Below, piece after piece: positions 6,742 to 16,092 of a stretch of DNA of 50,732 nt. Numbering within the stretch: the first letter of the stretch is position 1; the number at the start of each line of letters is the position of its first letter. A program made the position numbers and the translations under genes. The notes beneath the pieces were generated by a model, which ran no database searches, was not told where the DNA came from, and was given only the letters and a program-made list of their open reading frames with translations. Source of the stretch: an uncultured Brachyspira sp. (GTDB lineage Bacteria > Spirochaetota > Brachyspiria > Brachyspirales > Brachyspiraceae); the NCBI GenBank assembly GCA_934725655.1, contig CAKVCJ010000001.1, positions 1-50,732 of the forward strand, read 5' to 3'.

Positions 6742-8508
6742 TTATAAACTAAATACTCCCTGATTTTCATAAATACTTTTTGTATCTTCAAAGTGATTTT
6801 TAATTACTCTATGAAGAGCCATAATAGAAGCTACAACTCCATCAATTCTTTTATATGTTCTTCTTCTATCAGGTTTAACAGGAAGATAATTATCTCTTCC
6901 GTCTGTTTTCACTTCACAGCAGCTTATCATCCAATTAAGCACAGGATTATTGCCGTGTAAAAGTTTGCGTTCATCTATAGTTTTTTCAAATAAAGAAGTA
7001 CCTTCAGACAAACCTCCGACTGCAAAAGACTGTCTAATTTGTGTCATTTTAAAGCCTTCAGCTTCTAAGTGAGTTATTATTTCAATAGCTTTCCAGGGAT
7101 CATAAGCTATTTCTATAATTTCAAAATCTCTCGCATCTTTTAATATTGAAGATTCTATAATATCAAAATCTATAATATCACCATTTGTTAAAGTAATTAA
7201 ACCTTGCGAAGCCCATAATTCATAAGGCACTCTGTCCTCTTTAGAGCGTTGCCTTATATTTTCTTTAGGCATAAAAAAGCGAGGCAAAAGTATATATGGA
7301 TCATTATCAATAGAATCAAAACATAAAACATAAGCGGCTATATCTCTTGTAGTTGCTAAATCTAATCCAATGCAAGCTCTCTTTCCTTTTAATTCATTTA
7401 TATTTATATTTTGATGTAAATAAGATTTAAGCCATCTGTCAGATGAAATCCAAACTTCGCTTGCCTGAGTCCAAACATTTAAGTTTTTAGTAAGTATATC
7501 TGTTCTCTGTACAGGTTTATCTAATCCTTCAAATAGTCTTGATTTTAAATAACTATTCTTTACAGAAACATTAAGATTAGGATTAGCTTGAAAAATAATA
7601 TTATTAATAATCTCTTCTTGTTTTTTTGTATCCTCATTATTATTTAATTTTTCTTTATATTCACTCATAAATATCCAAATATCTTTTATGCTGTCAGGTT
7701 CATATATTATGCAAAAGTATTCATCATTATTTAGAGAACCTTGTAATATTTGTTTAGCATATTCATATTCAGAAAAACATACGGAAGTTTTATCAAAACC
7801 AGCAGTTGTAATAATGAAAGTAAGAGGCTGACGTCTTGCTCCCATTCCAGATTCAAGAACATTTAAAAGTTCATTATCAGGATGAGCATGGTATTCATCT
7901 ACTATAACTAAATGAGGATTTAGTCCGTCTTCTGTTGTGCTGTCTTTACCTAAAGGTTTTGATTTTGAGGCTGTATCTTTCTTTTTTATAATAGTAGATG
8001 TTTGTTTATATGTAATAGCTTCATTGTTTAAGGCTTTTGCTTTTCTTATTTGTCTTTCGCTTTCACTCCATGCAATTTTAGCTTGATCTTTTTTTGTTGC
8101 TATATAATATATTTCAACACCAGCTTCTTTATCGCAAAAGAATGAATAATTACCAATACCAGATGCAAAAGTAGTTTTTCCATTTTTTCTGCTTACCTGA
8201 ATATAAGCCTTTTTAAATCTTCTTAATTTGTTTTCTTTTCTCCTCCAACCGAATATACTTGCTATAATGAACTGTTCCCAAGGCTCAAGTATAATTTTAT
8301 TATTAGCCCACTCACCTTTTGTGTGTACTAAAGATTGAATAAAAGTAATAGGACGTTTAGCTTCTTCATCATCAAAATAAAAAGGATAATTATCATCTTT
8401 AGATTTTTCTATATCATCTAAATGTCTTTTTACTGATAAAAAAGTAGAATTACAAACAGGTAATTCTTTATTAATAACATTATTTATATATTCATTGTAT
8501 GTATACAT
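6742..8508 (-). CDS. terL: Phage terminase large subunit
   Basis: A 588-residue DNA-packaging motor of the HK97/Terminase_1 type. The ATPase domain has Walker A-like SRKNGKT (residues 106-112), Walker B LVIVDEYH near residue 200 and coupling motif TTAG. The C-terminal half carries the RNase H-like nuclease region (GLDLATTRDIA and later acidic residues). Length is normal for the family and the frame is intact. It forms a TerS-TerL pair on the minus strand, opposite to the portal and tail genes, whereas in most siphophages terminase and portal are co-directional. Confidence 0.92.
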   Translation of the reverse strand: MYTYNEYINNVINKELPVCNSTFLSVKRHLDDIEKSKDDNYPFYFDDEEAKRPITFIQSLVHTKGEWANNKIILEPWEQFIIASIFGWRRKENKLRRFKKAYIQVSRKNGKTTFASGIGNYSFFCDKEAGVEIYYIATKKDQAKIAWSESERQIRKAKALNNEAITYKQTSTIIKKKDTASKSKPLGKDSTTEDGLNPHLVIVDEYHAHPDNELLNVLESGMGARRQPLTFIITTAGFDKTSVCFSEYEYAKQILQGSLNNDEYFCIIYEPDSIKDIWIFMSEYKEKLNNNEDTKKQEEIINNIIFQANPNLNVSVKNSYLKSRLFEGLDKPVQRTDILTKNLNVWTQASEVWISSDRWLKSYLHQNININELKGKRACIGLDLATTRDIAAYVLCFDSIDNDPYILLPRFFMPKENIRQRSKEDRVPYELWASQGLITLTNGDIIDFDIIESSILKDARDFEIIEIAYDPWKAIEIITHLEAEGFKMTQIRQSFAVGGLSEGTSLFEKTIDERKLLHGNNPVLNWMISCCEVKTDGRDNYLPVKPDRRRTYKRIDGVVASIMALHRVIKNHFEDTKSIYENQGVFSL

Positions 8509-8509
8509 T

Positions 8510-8965
8510 TTAATTATTAATCATTTTAGTAAGAGGATCATCCTCCTCTACAACCTCAGGAGATGGCACTTTCTTTTTAGATGCAGGAGTAAGTCCAAAC
8601 TCAATAAGCATTTTAGAGTATGCAGTTATAGCTTTATGATAAGCTAAATATTCACCCATAGTCTGAGAGTTTCTTTCAGATAAATAACCAGCCATAGAAC
8701 CGCCTTCTTCAATCATGGCATCATAAAGCGACATAGCATCTCCATAATGCATACATAAAAGTTCAAAAGCGGATAAATCAGCTTCATTCAGCATATTTTT
8801 TTCAGCAAAAATAGGTGCAAGTTCATTCCATTTTTTAAGAGAATATCCACTAAAATAATCTGGAGGAGATGGTATTTTTACGGCTTTTTTAGGCTTGTTT
8901 TTCGGCGTTTTTTGGGGCTTTTTTAGCTTTAGTAGGCATTTATACTCCTTATTTATTTTTTTCAT
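8510..8965 (-). CDS. terS: Phage terminase small subunit, P27-like
   Basis: A 151-residue protein. After a Lys/Pro-rich N-terminus comes PSPPDYFSGYSLKKWNELAP and a helical region (LSAFELLCMHYGDAMSLYD), typical of P27-family small terminases that recognise phage DNA and load TerL. It ends 1 bp before terL begins, so the two are one operon. The promoter must lie in the 70-bp gap shared with the divergent methyltransferase gene. Confidence 0.85.
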   Translation of the reverse strand: MKKINKEYKCLLKLKKPQKTPKNKPKKAVKIPSPPDYFSGYSLKKWNELAPIFAEKNMLNEADLSAFELLCMHYGDAMSLYDAMIEEGGSMAGYLSERNSQTMGEYLAYHKAITAYSKMLIEFGLTPASKKKVPSPEVVEEDDPLTKMINN

Positions 8966-9037
8966 TAAAAATCTCTATTAATAAAAACTAATATAATAAT
9001 TTATAACTATATATAAAAAATATAGGAGATTTTTACA

Positions 9038-9940
9038 GTGAAAAAGGTAGTTATTGGTAATTGCACTTTAATCAAAGGTAATTGCGAAGATATTATGAAG
9101 GAGTTAGAAGATAATTCTATAAATGCAGTTGTTTCAGATCCACCTTATCTATATCTAAAGCATAGATTAGATATACCTTTTAATGAAGATATTGTTTTTG
9201 GAGAATGGAAAAGATTAGTAAAAGACAATTCTATGATAGCTTTTTTTGGAAGAGGAGATGCATTTTTTAGATGGAACTTAATTTTAGATAAGTTAGGATT
9301 TAAGTTTAAGGAAACTGCCGTATGGGAAAAAGAAAATGCTTCAAATTATCTTAATAATTTTTTAAGAATACATGAGGATATATCTTTTCGTAGTTTAGGG
9401 AATGCTAATTTAAGAAAAGAGTATATTGATTATTTGGAATATCAAATTAATAAAAATAAATTAGATAGAATAATAGATATATGGAAAGGATTAAAAAGTG
9501 CATTAAATGGCATGGATAAAGATGATGTTATTAAATATATAGAAACAGGAATTAAAGAGTTTAATTATGAAAGTAAAAGAAAATATGAAATAACAGCAAG
9601 AAAACATCAAGGTGCAAAAAGAGGAGTTAATTTATTTCAGTCTGTAAAAGTAGGAAAAATAGAAACTTCGATTATGCGTTGTAATAGAGAGCAATATAAA
9701 TATCAGCATCCAACGCAAAAACCTGTTGCTTTAATGGAGAGAATAGTAAAATTAATTTCAAACGAAAATGATACTATCTTAGATCCATTTATGGGGGGAG
9801 GAAGTACAGGCATAGCTTGTATTAATACTAATAGAAAGTTTATAGGTATAGAGTTAGATGATGAATATTTTGATACGGCAGTAAATCGTATAAATAAAGC
9901 ATATGAAGATTATGAGGTTAATAATGAAAAAGTCGCATAA
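9038..9940 (+). CDS. DNA methyltransferase, N6-adenine/N4-cytosine type (beta order)
   Basis: A 300-residue protein starting at GTG, with ribosome site taggaga 8 nt upstream. The catalytic motif SDPPYL is near residue 34 and the AdoMet-binding motif DPFMGGGSTG is near residue 248. The order catalytic-then-AdoMet, with the target region between, is the beta class (N6_N4_Mtase). No restriction enzyme gene is next to it, so it is probably a solitary phage methylase that protects its DNA or regulates expression. Its 3' end overlaps the next methylase gene by 17 bp. Confidence 0.88.
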   Translation: MKKVVIGNCTLIKGNCEDIMKELEDNSINAVVSDPPYLYLKHRLDIPFNEDIVFGEWKRLVKDNSMIAFFGRGDAFFRWNLILDKLGFKFKETAVWEKENASNYLNNFLRIHEDISFRSLGNANLRKEYIDYLEYQINKNKLDRIIDIWKGLKSALNGMDKDDVIKYIETGIKEFNYESKRKYEITARKHQGAKRGVNLFQSVKVGKIETSIMRCNREQYKYQHPTQKPVALMERIVKLISNENDTILDPFMGGGSTGIACINTNRKFIGIELDDEYFDTAVNRINKAYEDYEVNNEKVA

Positions 9941-10910
9941 GGTAAAAGCTCCTTTTTGTTATTTTGGAGGTAAAAGTTCTGTTGCTGATTTAATTTGGGA
10001 GCTTATAGGTAATGATGTAAATAGATATTTTGAACCTTTTGCTGGAAGTTTAGCAGTATTGCTTTCAAGAAAAAGAGAGCCTAATAAATTATATAATGAA
10101 ATAGTAAACGATATAGATTGTTTACTAATTAATGTTTGGAGAGCATTAAAAAAAGCTTCACATGAAGTGGCTTTATTATGCTGTGATCCAAGCTCTCAAG
10201 TTTTATATTGGCAGCGTATTTGCTATATAGTAAAAAATAAAGATACTTTATTAGAAAATATGCTTAGAGATGATGAATATTATGATGTAAAACTTGCTGG
10301 ATATTGGATATATTGTAAAAGCTCGGAAATAGGCAAGATGGAAATAGATAAAATTGATATAGAAGAAGTTTATAAATCAATAGATAATGGCATAACAAAG
10401 GGACGTATAAGTCTAATCAAAGGGAATGGCATTCATTCAAAATGTACTAAAGTCTTTAATCCGTACAGTGTAACGAGATGCAAATTAGAAAGGCTAAGTT
10501 TATGGTTTTCTCAAATAGAGAGTATATTAGAAAATGTAAAGATAACTTGTATGGATTGGAAAAGGTTATTTAATGAAGGTTCTTATTGGCAAGATGATTT
10601 TGGGAGAAGTAATATAGGAATATTTTTTGATCCTCCTTATTCAGATAAAAGCAGAAAAAAATCTTTATATAGAATTGATAGTTATGATATAGCAAAAGAA
10701 GTTAATGCTTTTTGTATAAAGAATGCATATAGAGATACATGTAAAATAGTTGTAGCAGGATATGAAGGAGAGCATAATAATTTAGAAGATTACGGATATA
10801 TAAAATATTCTTGGAAGACACAAGGCGGTTATGGTAATAGAGCTCATAATGAAAATAAAGAAAAAGAAAGATTATGGGCTTCAAGTTCTTGTAATATAAT
10901 AAATATATAA
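9924..10910 (+). CDS. D12-class (Dam-like) N6-adenine DNA methyltransferase
   Basis: The likely start is the ATG at 9924, inside the end of the preceding methylase gene. The product is about 328 residues. It shows the alpha/D12 pattern: APFCYFGGKS (AdoMet binding), FEPFAGSLAVLL, and DPPYSD at the catalytic site. A second, unrelated methylase directly behind the first suggests two modified sequence motifs per genome. The target sequences cannot be read from the sequence. Confidence 0.88.
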   Translation: MKKSHKVKAPFCYFGGKSSVADLIWELIGNDVNRYFEPFAGSLAVLLSRKREPNKLYNEIVNDIDCLLINVWRALKKASHEVALLCCDPSSQVLYWQRICYIVKNKDTLLENMLRDDEYYDVKLAGYWIYCKSSEIGKMEIDKIDIEEVYKSIDNGITKGRISLIKGNGIHSKCTKVFNPYSVTRCKLERLSLWFSQIESILENVKITCMDWKRLFNEGSYWQDDFGRSNIGIFFDPPYSDKSRKKSLYRIDSYDIAKEVNAFCIKNAYRDTCKIVVAGYEGEHNNLEDYGYIKYSWKTQGGYGNRAHNENKEKERLWASSSCNIINI

Positions 10911-10944
10911 AATCTTATATTTTCTTATATTTTTTTATAATTAT

Positions 10945-11475
10945 ATGGCTTTTATAAAAGATATTAGAAATACAGTAAAAAAATGGCTTTTTCCTGATTT
11001 TGAGTCTTCACTGAATAATTTTTTGTTGGCAGGCTCAGATAAAAGTTTATCAGCAGTTAATCCAAATACTGCTTTAACTTTTTCTGCTGTATTTGCATGT
11101 GTAAGAGTAATAGCAGAAAGTATAGCTACTCTTCCGTTATTTGTATATAAAAGAGATGGAAATAATAAAATAAAAGCAATAAATCATCCTCTATATAGCC
11201 TACTGCATGATGCTCCTAACAATGAATGCACATCTGTATCATTTATAGAAAGTTTAATAACTCAAATATTACTTGTTGGGAATGGTTTTGTAGAAATTGT
11301 TAGAGATAATTTTAATATAGTAAAAGAACTTCATTTAATAGATTCTAATAAGATACGCATCTTTAGAGACACTAATAATACAATACTTTTTGAATATAAT
11401 AGTGATGGAGTTTTAATAACATTATCAAAATCGCAAGTAATGCATATAGCAGGGCTTGGCTGGAACGGCATAATA
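10945..11475 (+). pseudogene. Phage portal protein, N-terminal fragment
   Basis: The first 175 residues or so are a clear HK97-type portal start: TAL-TFSAVFACVRVIAESIATLPL, then ...HPLYSLLHDAPN... and VMHIAGLGWNGI. Homology stops there, and the frame then reads into the 3' flank of the opposite-strand SNF2 gene until a stop at 11553. The clip domain, stem, wing and C-terminus are missing (about half the protein). The break marks the left junction of the cargo replacement at about 11475-11494. A truncated portal cannot form the 12-subunit ring, so head assembly should fail. Confidence 0.8.
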
Positions 11476-11494
11476 GTTATAATAAATAATTCGA

Positions 11495-13792
11495 CTATTT
11501 TAATAAAAACATATAATCATCTAAGTTTAATTTATAATCATATAGAGAGTTAAATAAAGATTTTTTGTTATCCAATAATTCTATGATTTTTTCTTCAATA
11601 GTATCTTTATAAACTATTTTAATAAAATTTATTTCTTTAGATTGTCCTATTCTATGTAATCTCGATACTGCTTGCTCTTCTACTGCAGGATTCCACCAAG
11701 AATCATAAATTATTACAGTATCAGCAGAAGTTAAATTTATTCCAGTTCCACCAGATGATAATGTTGAAAAGAAAATTCTATAATCTTCTGTATTATTAAA
11801 TATATTTACTTTTTCAATTCTATCTTTATTATTTGTATCTCCTGTAATTTTAATACATCCAATATTTTCTTTTATACAAAAATCATAAAAATAATCTAAA
11901 GTATCAATAAAAATTCCAAAAAACACTATTTTTGATTTTTTTGATTTTTCTTTTAATAATTCTAATGTTTTTATCATTTTTTTATTAACATTTGGAATAT
12001 TTAAATTAATAAATTGATTGGATATCATGTTAGGATTTGAACATAATTGTCTTAATCTTAGCAAAAGTTCTAAAATCAAAAAATTAGCTAATTTAAATTT
12101 ATTAAATTTATTTTTTTTAATAAACATATTTAATATACAATCATAAATATATTTTAGTTCTTTTTCCATATCTATTTTTATAATTTGATAATTTATTTTA
12201 GGTAAATCCAAATAATCTTCTTTTTTTCTTATTAAAATTTGATTTTTAAAACATTCTTTTATAAGGGGGACTTTTTCTGATTCTAATAGTTTAGAAAAAT
12301 ATTCATTGGATATTAATTTATTTAATTTAGTAATATATTCTATTTTATTTTTATTGATAAATTTCAAATGTGATATTAATTCTTGTACTCCATTTTCTAT
12401 AGGAGTTCCTGTTACTATTATTCTAAATATAGATGAAATAGAATTTATTGTATTCCATAATTTAGTTTTAATATTTTTTATTTTTTGACCCTCATCCAAT
12501 ATTAGATATAAATAATTAGTATCACATAATAAATTTATTTTATTTCTAGCTGTTTCATATGATAAAATAGTAATATTGGCATCATTATTAATCTCAGTGG
12601 AAACTTTACATTTATTATATGGAAAAAATTTATGTATTTCATTTTTCCAATTATTTATCAAAGTTGCAGGAGTTAATATTAATATTTTATCATTTTTCAA
12701 ATTAGATGTAATAAATATAAACATTAATATTTCAAAAGTCTTCCCAAGTCCCATTTCATCACATAACAAAAAAGAAGACATATAATTATAATTTGATATC
12801 ATCCATTTTAAACCATCAATCTGATATGATTTTGGTTCAAAAGCCATATTTAAACTTAATAGTTTATTATCTACACTATTTAATAAAATTTCATTTCTTT
12901 TTTTAGGTACATTAAATAATTCTGATTCATAAACAATTTCTTTTTTTTCAGACAATGTACTATGGTTTTCGTTTTCAAAACTTAATGATAAAAAATTATT
13001 AACTAAATCAAACTTTTTCAACTTTATATAATTATTTAATATTGTTTCTATTAAATATTCATCTAATGATTCTTTATCTAAATTAAACCATTTTATATTA
13101 TTTTTATTTTTATATGATACTGATTTATTTTTTTTTGTATTTTCTAATTTTAAAAAATTAACTTTTATATTATTATAATTATGTACTTTTTCAAAAATAT
13201 GATAAAATTCATGATATTCTTTTTTAAAAAAGATAGAATTAAAATCATTATCTAACTGTAATAATTTTCTTATATTTAATTCATCATTAATATTTCTTTT
13301 TAATAGAGTATTATCATTTGAAATTATTAATTTTTCTATATCATTTAAAGAAACAAAATAATTAGTATTAATGTATTTAATAAGAACATTAAATTTGATT
13401 TTATTTTCTTCAGGATATATGTAAATATTAACAAATTCTATTCTATCTATAGATTCAATATTTGATATAACTACTTTATCATATGGGGATATAGTTTTTT
13501 TTATAGAACCAGATTTGGTTTTTCTATAAAATTTTAATCCACTTTTAGAAAGAACTTTATTTGTAATACTATCAATATTTTTTATATAAAAAGGAAATGA
13601 TAGAGGGTATAAAAATCTAAAAAAATAAGATATTATTTTTTTTTGCGAATCTTCAAACATACTATCTAGATTACTAGATAATTCTAATTTCGTAAATGGT
13701 CCTACCGAGTTTTTATTTCTATATTTTTGTATACAAATTTTAGTATTTTTGTTTTCAAAAATAATTAATAATTCATATAATTTAGATTTCAT
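11495..13792 (-). CDS. SNF2-family DNA helicase/translocase in a radical SAM operon
   Basis: A 765-residue protein. Residues 1-310 are an uncharacterised, very Asn/Lys-rich N-terminal region. Residues 320-765 are a full SNF2 ATPase: Walker A DEMGLGKT (345-352), ILTPATLINNW, LILDEGQK (DEGQ in place of DEAH), VTGTPIENG, and in the second lobe SSGGTGINLTSADTVI and SRLHRIGQ. It should move along double-stranded DNA using ATP. Its start overlaps the radical SAM gene by 11 bp, so the two are translationally coupled. SNF2 proteins occur in defence systems such as DISARM, but there they are not paired with SPASM enzymes. It replaces phage head genes. Confidence 0.9.
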   Translation of the reverse strand: MKSKLYELLIIFENKNTKICIQKYRNKNSVGPFTKLELSSNLDSMFEDSQKKIISYFFRFLYPLSFPFYIKNIDSITNKVLSKSGLKFYRKTKSGSIKKTISPYDKVVISNIESIDRIEFVNIYIYPEENKIKFNVLIKYINTNYFVSLNDIEKLIISNDNTLLKRNINDELNIRKLLQLDNDFNSIFFKKEYHEFYHIFEKVHNYNNIKVNFLKLENTKKNKSVSYKNKNNIKWFNLDKESLDEYLIETILNNYIKLKKFDLVNNFLSLSFENENHSTLSEKKEIVYESELFNVPKKRNEILLNSVDNKLLSLNMAFEPKSYQIDGLKWMISNYNYMSSFLLCDEMGLGKTFEILMFIFITSNLKNDKILILTPATLINNWKNEIHKFFPYNKCKVSTEINNDANITILSYETARNKINLLCDTNYLYLILDEGQKIKNIKTKLWNTINSISSIFRIIVTGTPIENGVQELISHLKFINKNKIEYITKLNKLISNEYFSKLLESEKVPLIKECFKNQILIRKKEDYLDLPKINYQIIKIDMEKELKYIYDCILNMFIKKNKFNKFKLANFLILELLLRLRQLCSNPNMISNQFINLNIPNVNKKMIKTLELLKEKSKKSKIVFFGIFIDTLDYFYDFCIKENIGCIKITGDTNNKDRIEKVNIFNNTEDYRIFFSTLSSGGTGINLTSADTVIIYDSWWNPAVEEQAVSRLHRIGQSKEINFIKIVYKDTIEEKIIELLDNKKSLFNSLYDYKLNLDDYMFLLK

Positions 13793-15107
13793 ATATCACC
13801 TTAATATATTCTATCATATTATTATAAATTTTATCTTTAATACTATCACAGTTATTATGATTATATAAATTATTAAAATCTAAATGATCTATTCTACATC
13901 CACCATTACATATGTATCTTATATTACATTTAGAACATGGTTTTATATTATCAACATTTAATAATTTATAAGAATTATATGCTATATCTTTAAAATAACT
14001 AAATGTATGATTTTCTATGTTGCCAATAGATTTTATTTCAGAAGTTCTATTACATAAATATAATTCTCCATCATAGTCAATAGTTAATCCACCCCAACCA
14101 CAATTTTCTTCAGCATATGAATTAGAATAAAAAACTGATATTCTATTAAGGTTATTATAAGGATATATAATTTTATCTAGTTCAACAATCCTATTTAAAT
14201 ATTTTTTTGAATCATTATTATTTAATATTAATCCAGAATTTGGTAATATTTTTTTGCTAAAAGAAAATGATACTCTATCATTTTTGATTTTATTTATAAA
14301 TGAAACTAGAGATAAAAAATTATTATCATTTAAAATTATTTGTGGATGTATAGTCATAGCAATGATTAAATTAATTTTTTCACCTACGAGCCAATTAATA
14401 TTTTCCAAAGTTAAATCAAATGAATTAGCATTTCTCATAAGAGAATTACTATATATATCAAACCCATCTAAACTAATTTGAACTGTATTTATTTTCCTTA
14501 AAATATCAAGTCTATTATAAAATTTTTCTTTCCAAAACATTCCATTAGATAAAATAGTAATTGATATATTTAAACTATCAATAAAATTTATATAATCATA
14601 TAATTCATCGCAAAGGAGTGGTTCACCTCCAGATATAGTAATATATTTTCCTCCGTTTTTAGAAAAATCAATAATAAAGTCTTTTAATAACACAAAATTT
14701 ATTTTTTTATTATTCTGATTATTATTTTTATTATTACGATAGCAATGAATACAAGATAAATTACATTTATCAGTAATATAAAAAAATAGACTATCACTGT
14801 AGTCATTTACTAATTTTTTCTTTTTAGAAAAAAAATTAGAATCTATAATAATAGAAAATACAAAATTTATTTCCTTATAATCATATTTTGATTTTATTTG
14901 GGATACTTTATACCCATTACAAATATCTAAAAAAATATTATTTTGCATCTCATTAAAAAGAATGATATAATTATTGTTATACAAATTTAATTTGATATAA
15001 CAATAATTATATAAATCTTCTACAAGATCAAGGTTAGAAATATCCCAAACAAAATCATCATTAAAATTAAACTCTAGTTCTTCATATTCGTATGTAAATT
15101 CTTGCAT
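13782..15107 (-). CDS. Radical SAM/SPASM peptide-modifying enzyme
   Basis: A 441-residue enzyme. The radical SAM cluster is C115-x3-C119-x2-C122 (CNLSCIHC), with ISGGEP at 158-163. The SPASM domain is complete: C336, G347-x4-C352, then C391-x2-C394-x5-C400-x3-C404 and C420, enough to hold two auxiliary 4Fe-4S clusters. Residues 20-95 could be a PqqD-like peptide-recognition domain. SPASM enzymes of this layout usually make thioether or C-C links in ribosomal peptides. A 31-residue Cys-containing peptide gene ends 6 nt upstream, the likely substrate. The SNF2 gene follows with an 11-bp overlap. Confidence 0.92.
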   Translation of the reverse strand: MQEFTYEYEELEFNFNDDFVWDISNLDLVEDLYNYCYIKLNLYNNNYIILFNEMQNNIFLDICNGYKVSQIKSKYDYKEINFVFSIIIDSNFFSKKKKLVNDYSDSLFFYITDKCNLSCIHCYRNNKNNNQNNKKINFVLLKDFIIDFSKNGGKYITISGGEPLLCDELYDYINFIDSLNISITILSNGMFWKEKFYNRLDILRKINTVQISLDGFDIYSNSLMRNANSFDLTLENINWLVGEKINLIIAMTIHPQIILNDNNFLSLVSFINKIKNDRVSFSFSKKILPNSGLILNNNDSKKYLNRIVELDKIIYPYNNLNRISVFYSNSYAEENCGWGGLTIDYDGELYLCNRTSEIKSIGNIENHTFSYFKDIAYNSYKLLNVDNIKPCSKCNIRYICNGGCRIDHLDFNNLYNHNNCDSIKDKIYNNMIEYIKVIYEI

Positions 15108-15113
15108 TATATC

Positions 15114-15209
15114 TTAATTCTCATTTACATCACAATTTTTAAAACAATACATAGCACCTATTCTAGAATTTTTAAACTTTATTATTTTTTTTATTATCTT
15201 TATTTTCAT
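15114..15209 (-). CDS. Candidate RiPP precursor peptide (31 residues)
   Basis: A tiny frame with a strong ribosome site (aagggga, about 5 nt before the ATG), directly behind a near-consensus promoter. The first half is Lys/Ile-rich (MKIKIIKKIIKFKN) and would suit a leader. The second half is SRIGAMYCFKNCDVNEN, with Cys22 and Cys26 in a C-x3-C pattern. It is the first gene of the operon and stops 6 nt before the radical SAM start. Position, size, leader-core layout and cysteines fit the substrate of the SPASM enzyme. I cannot place it in a named precursor family. Confidence 0.65.
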   Translation of the reverse strand: MKIKIIKKIIKFKNSRIGAMYCFKNCDVNEN

Positions 15210-15242
15210 AAAGAATCCCCTTTTTTATTAAAATTATATGTA

Positions 15243-15271
15243 ATTATATATTACAAATAAAAGATAGTCAA
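15243..15271 (-). promoter_or_regulatory. Promoter of the peptide/radical SAM/SNF2 operon
   Basis: On the minus strand, TTGACT (15271-15266), a 17-bp spacer and TATAAT (15248-15243), about 35 bp before the peptide ATG. It makes the operon independent of phage late transcription, which runs on the other strand. Confidence 0.65.
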
Positions 15272-15297
15272 TACTAGATATTAATAAATATATAATT

Positions 15298-16089
15298 AGG
15301 GATAGGTTTGATAAACTTGTAGATATAGGAGCTGCAAGAAGCATTGCTATGAAAGAAGCTATGGCTACTGCAGATATAGAAAGCGATAATGCAGGCGTTG
15401 TAACTACATTAAATACAGAGCATAAAATGGAAGTAACTCTTGATAGTTTGGAAGTGAACTTTGAGAAATATGCTATGGCAAGAGGAGGTATAGATAATTT
15501 AAACACCTATGACGGCAAAACAGAAATAACAAAGGCATATATAGTAGAATCAGATACATATAAAAGAGGCGAAGAGATAAAAGTTCCATTTAAAAATGCA
15601 GATGGAAGCGATGTGACAATAATAAAAGTAGAAAAGAAAAGCTCTACAGGAAATGTTTTAATAGAAGAGACAAGCTATGAAAAACAAGGAACTAATGGAA
15701 TAAAAATTACAGATAATAATATATACCCAAGCATTGATACTTTAGTTATTACATACCAAAGAACAATGCCTAAAATGGTTCGCATGACTACAGGAGGAAA
15801 AAGTTCTACTATTAAACCTAAGTGCATAATGATAGTTAATACAAATGCGGAAGGTAAAGAATTAAGAATCTATTTACCTCAAGCTTCAATATCAGGCGGT
15901 TTAGAGTTTAGTTTCCCTGCTGACAAATCGCAAGATGTATTAATTGGTAAATTAAGCTTCTCTGCTACTACATCAGGAAGTCAGGAGAGCGGAGAGCAGT
16001 TGGCTTGGTATGAAGATGAGCAGTCTGTAAGTGATGATGAGACAATAATAGGACCTCTCACTTCAGAAAGCCATAAACAAGGAGAATAA
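15298..16089 (+). pseudogene. Major tail (tube) protein, 5'-truncated
   Basis: Coding similarity begins at about 15298 without a start codon (RDRFDKLVDIGAARSIAMKE) and runs to 16089. An internal ATG at 15349 would give 246 residues. The content fits a phage tail tube protein placed before the tail chaperones: NTEHKMEVTLDSLEV, VIYQRTMPKM-like strands, and an acidic C-terminus. The N-terminus is lost at the right junction of the cargo replacement. Translation from 15349 or 15361 is possible, but the ribosome site is poor. Tail tube identity is inferred from position and beta-rich content. Confidence 0.6.
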
Positions 16090-16092
16090 TAA

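Noticed and set aside
9038..10910. Restriction-modification system
   Set aside because: Two methylases but no restriction endonuclease gene nearby; the HNH gene at 47921 is 37 kb away in another module.
11476..11553. C-terminal end of the portal frame
   Set aside because: These codons translate the junction and the tail of the opposite-strand SNF2 gene; they show no portal character.
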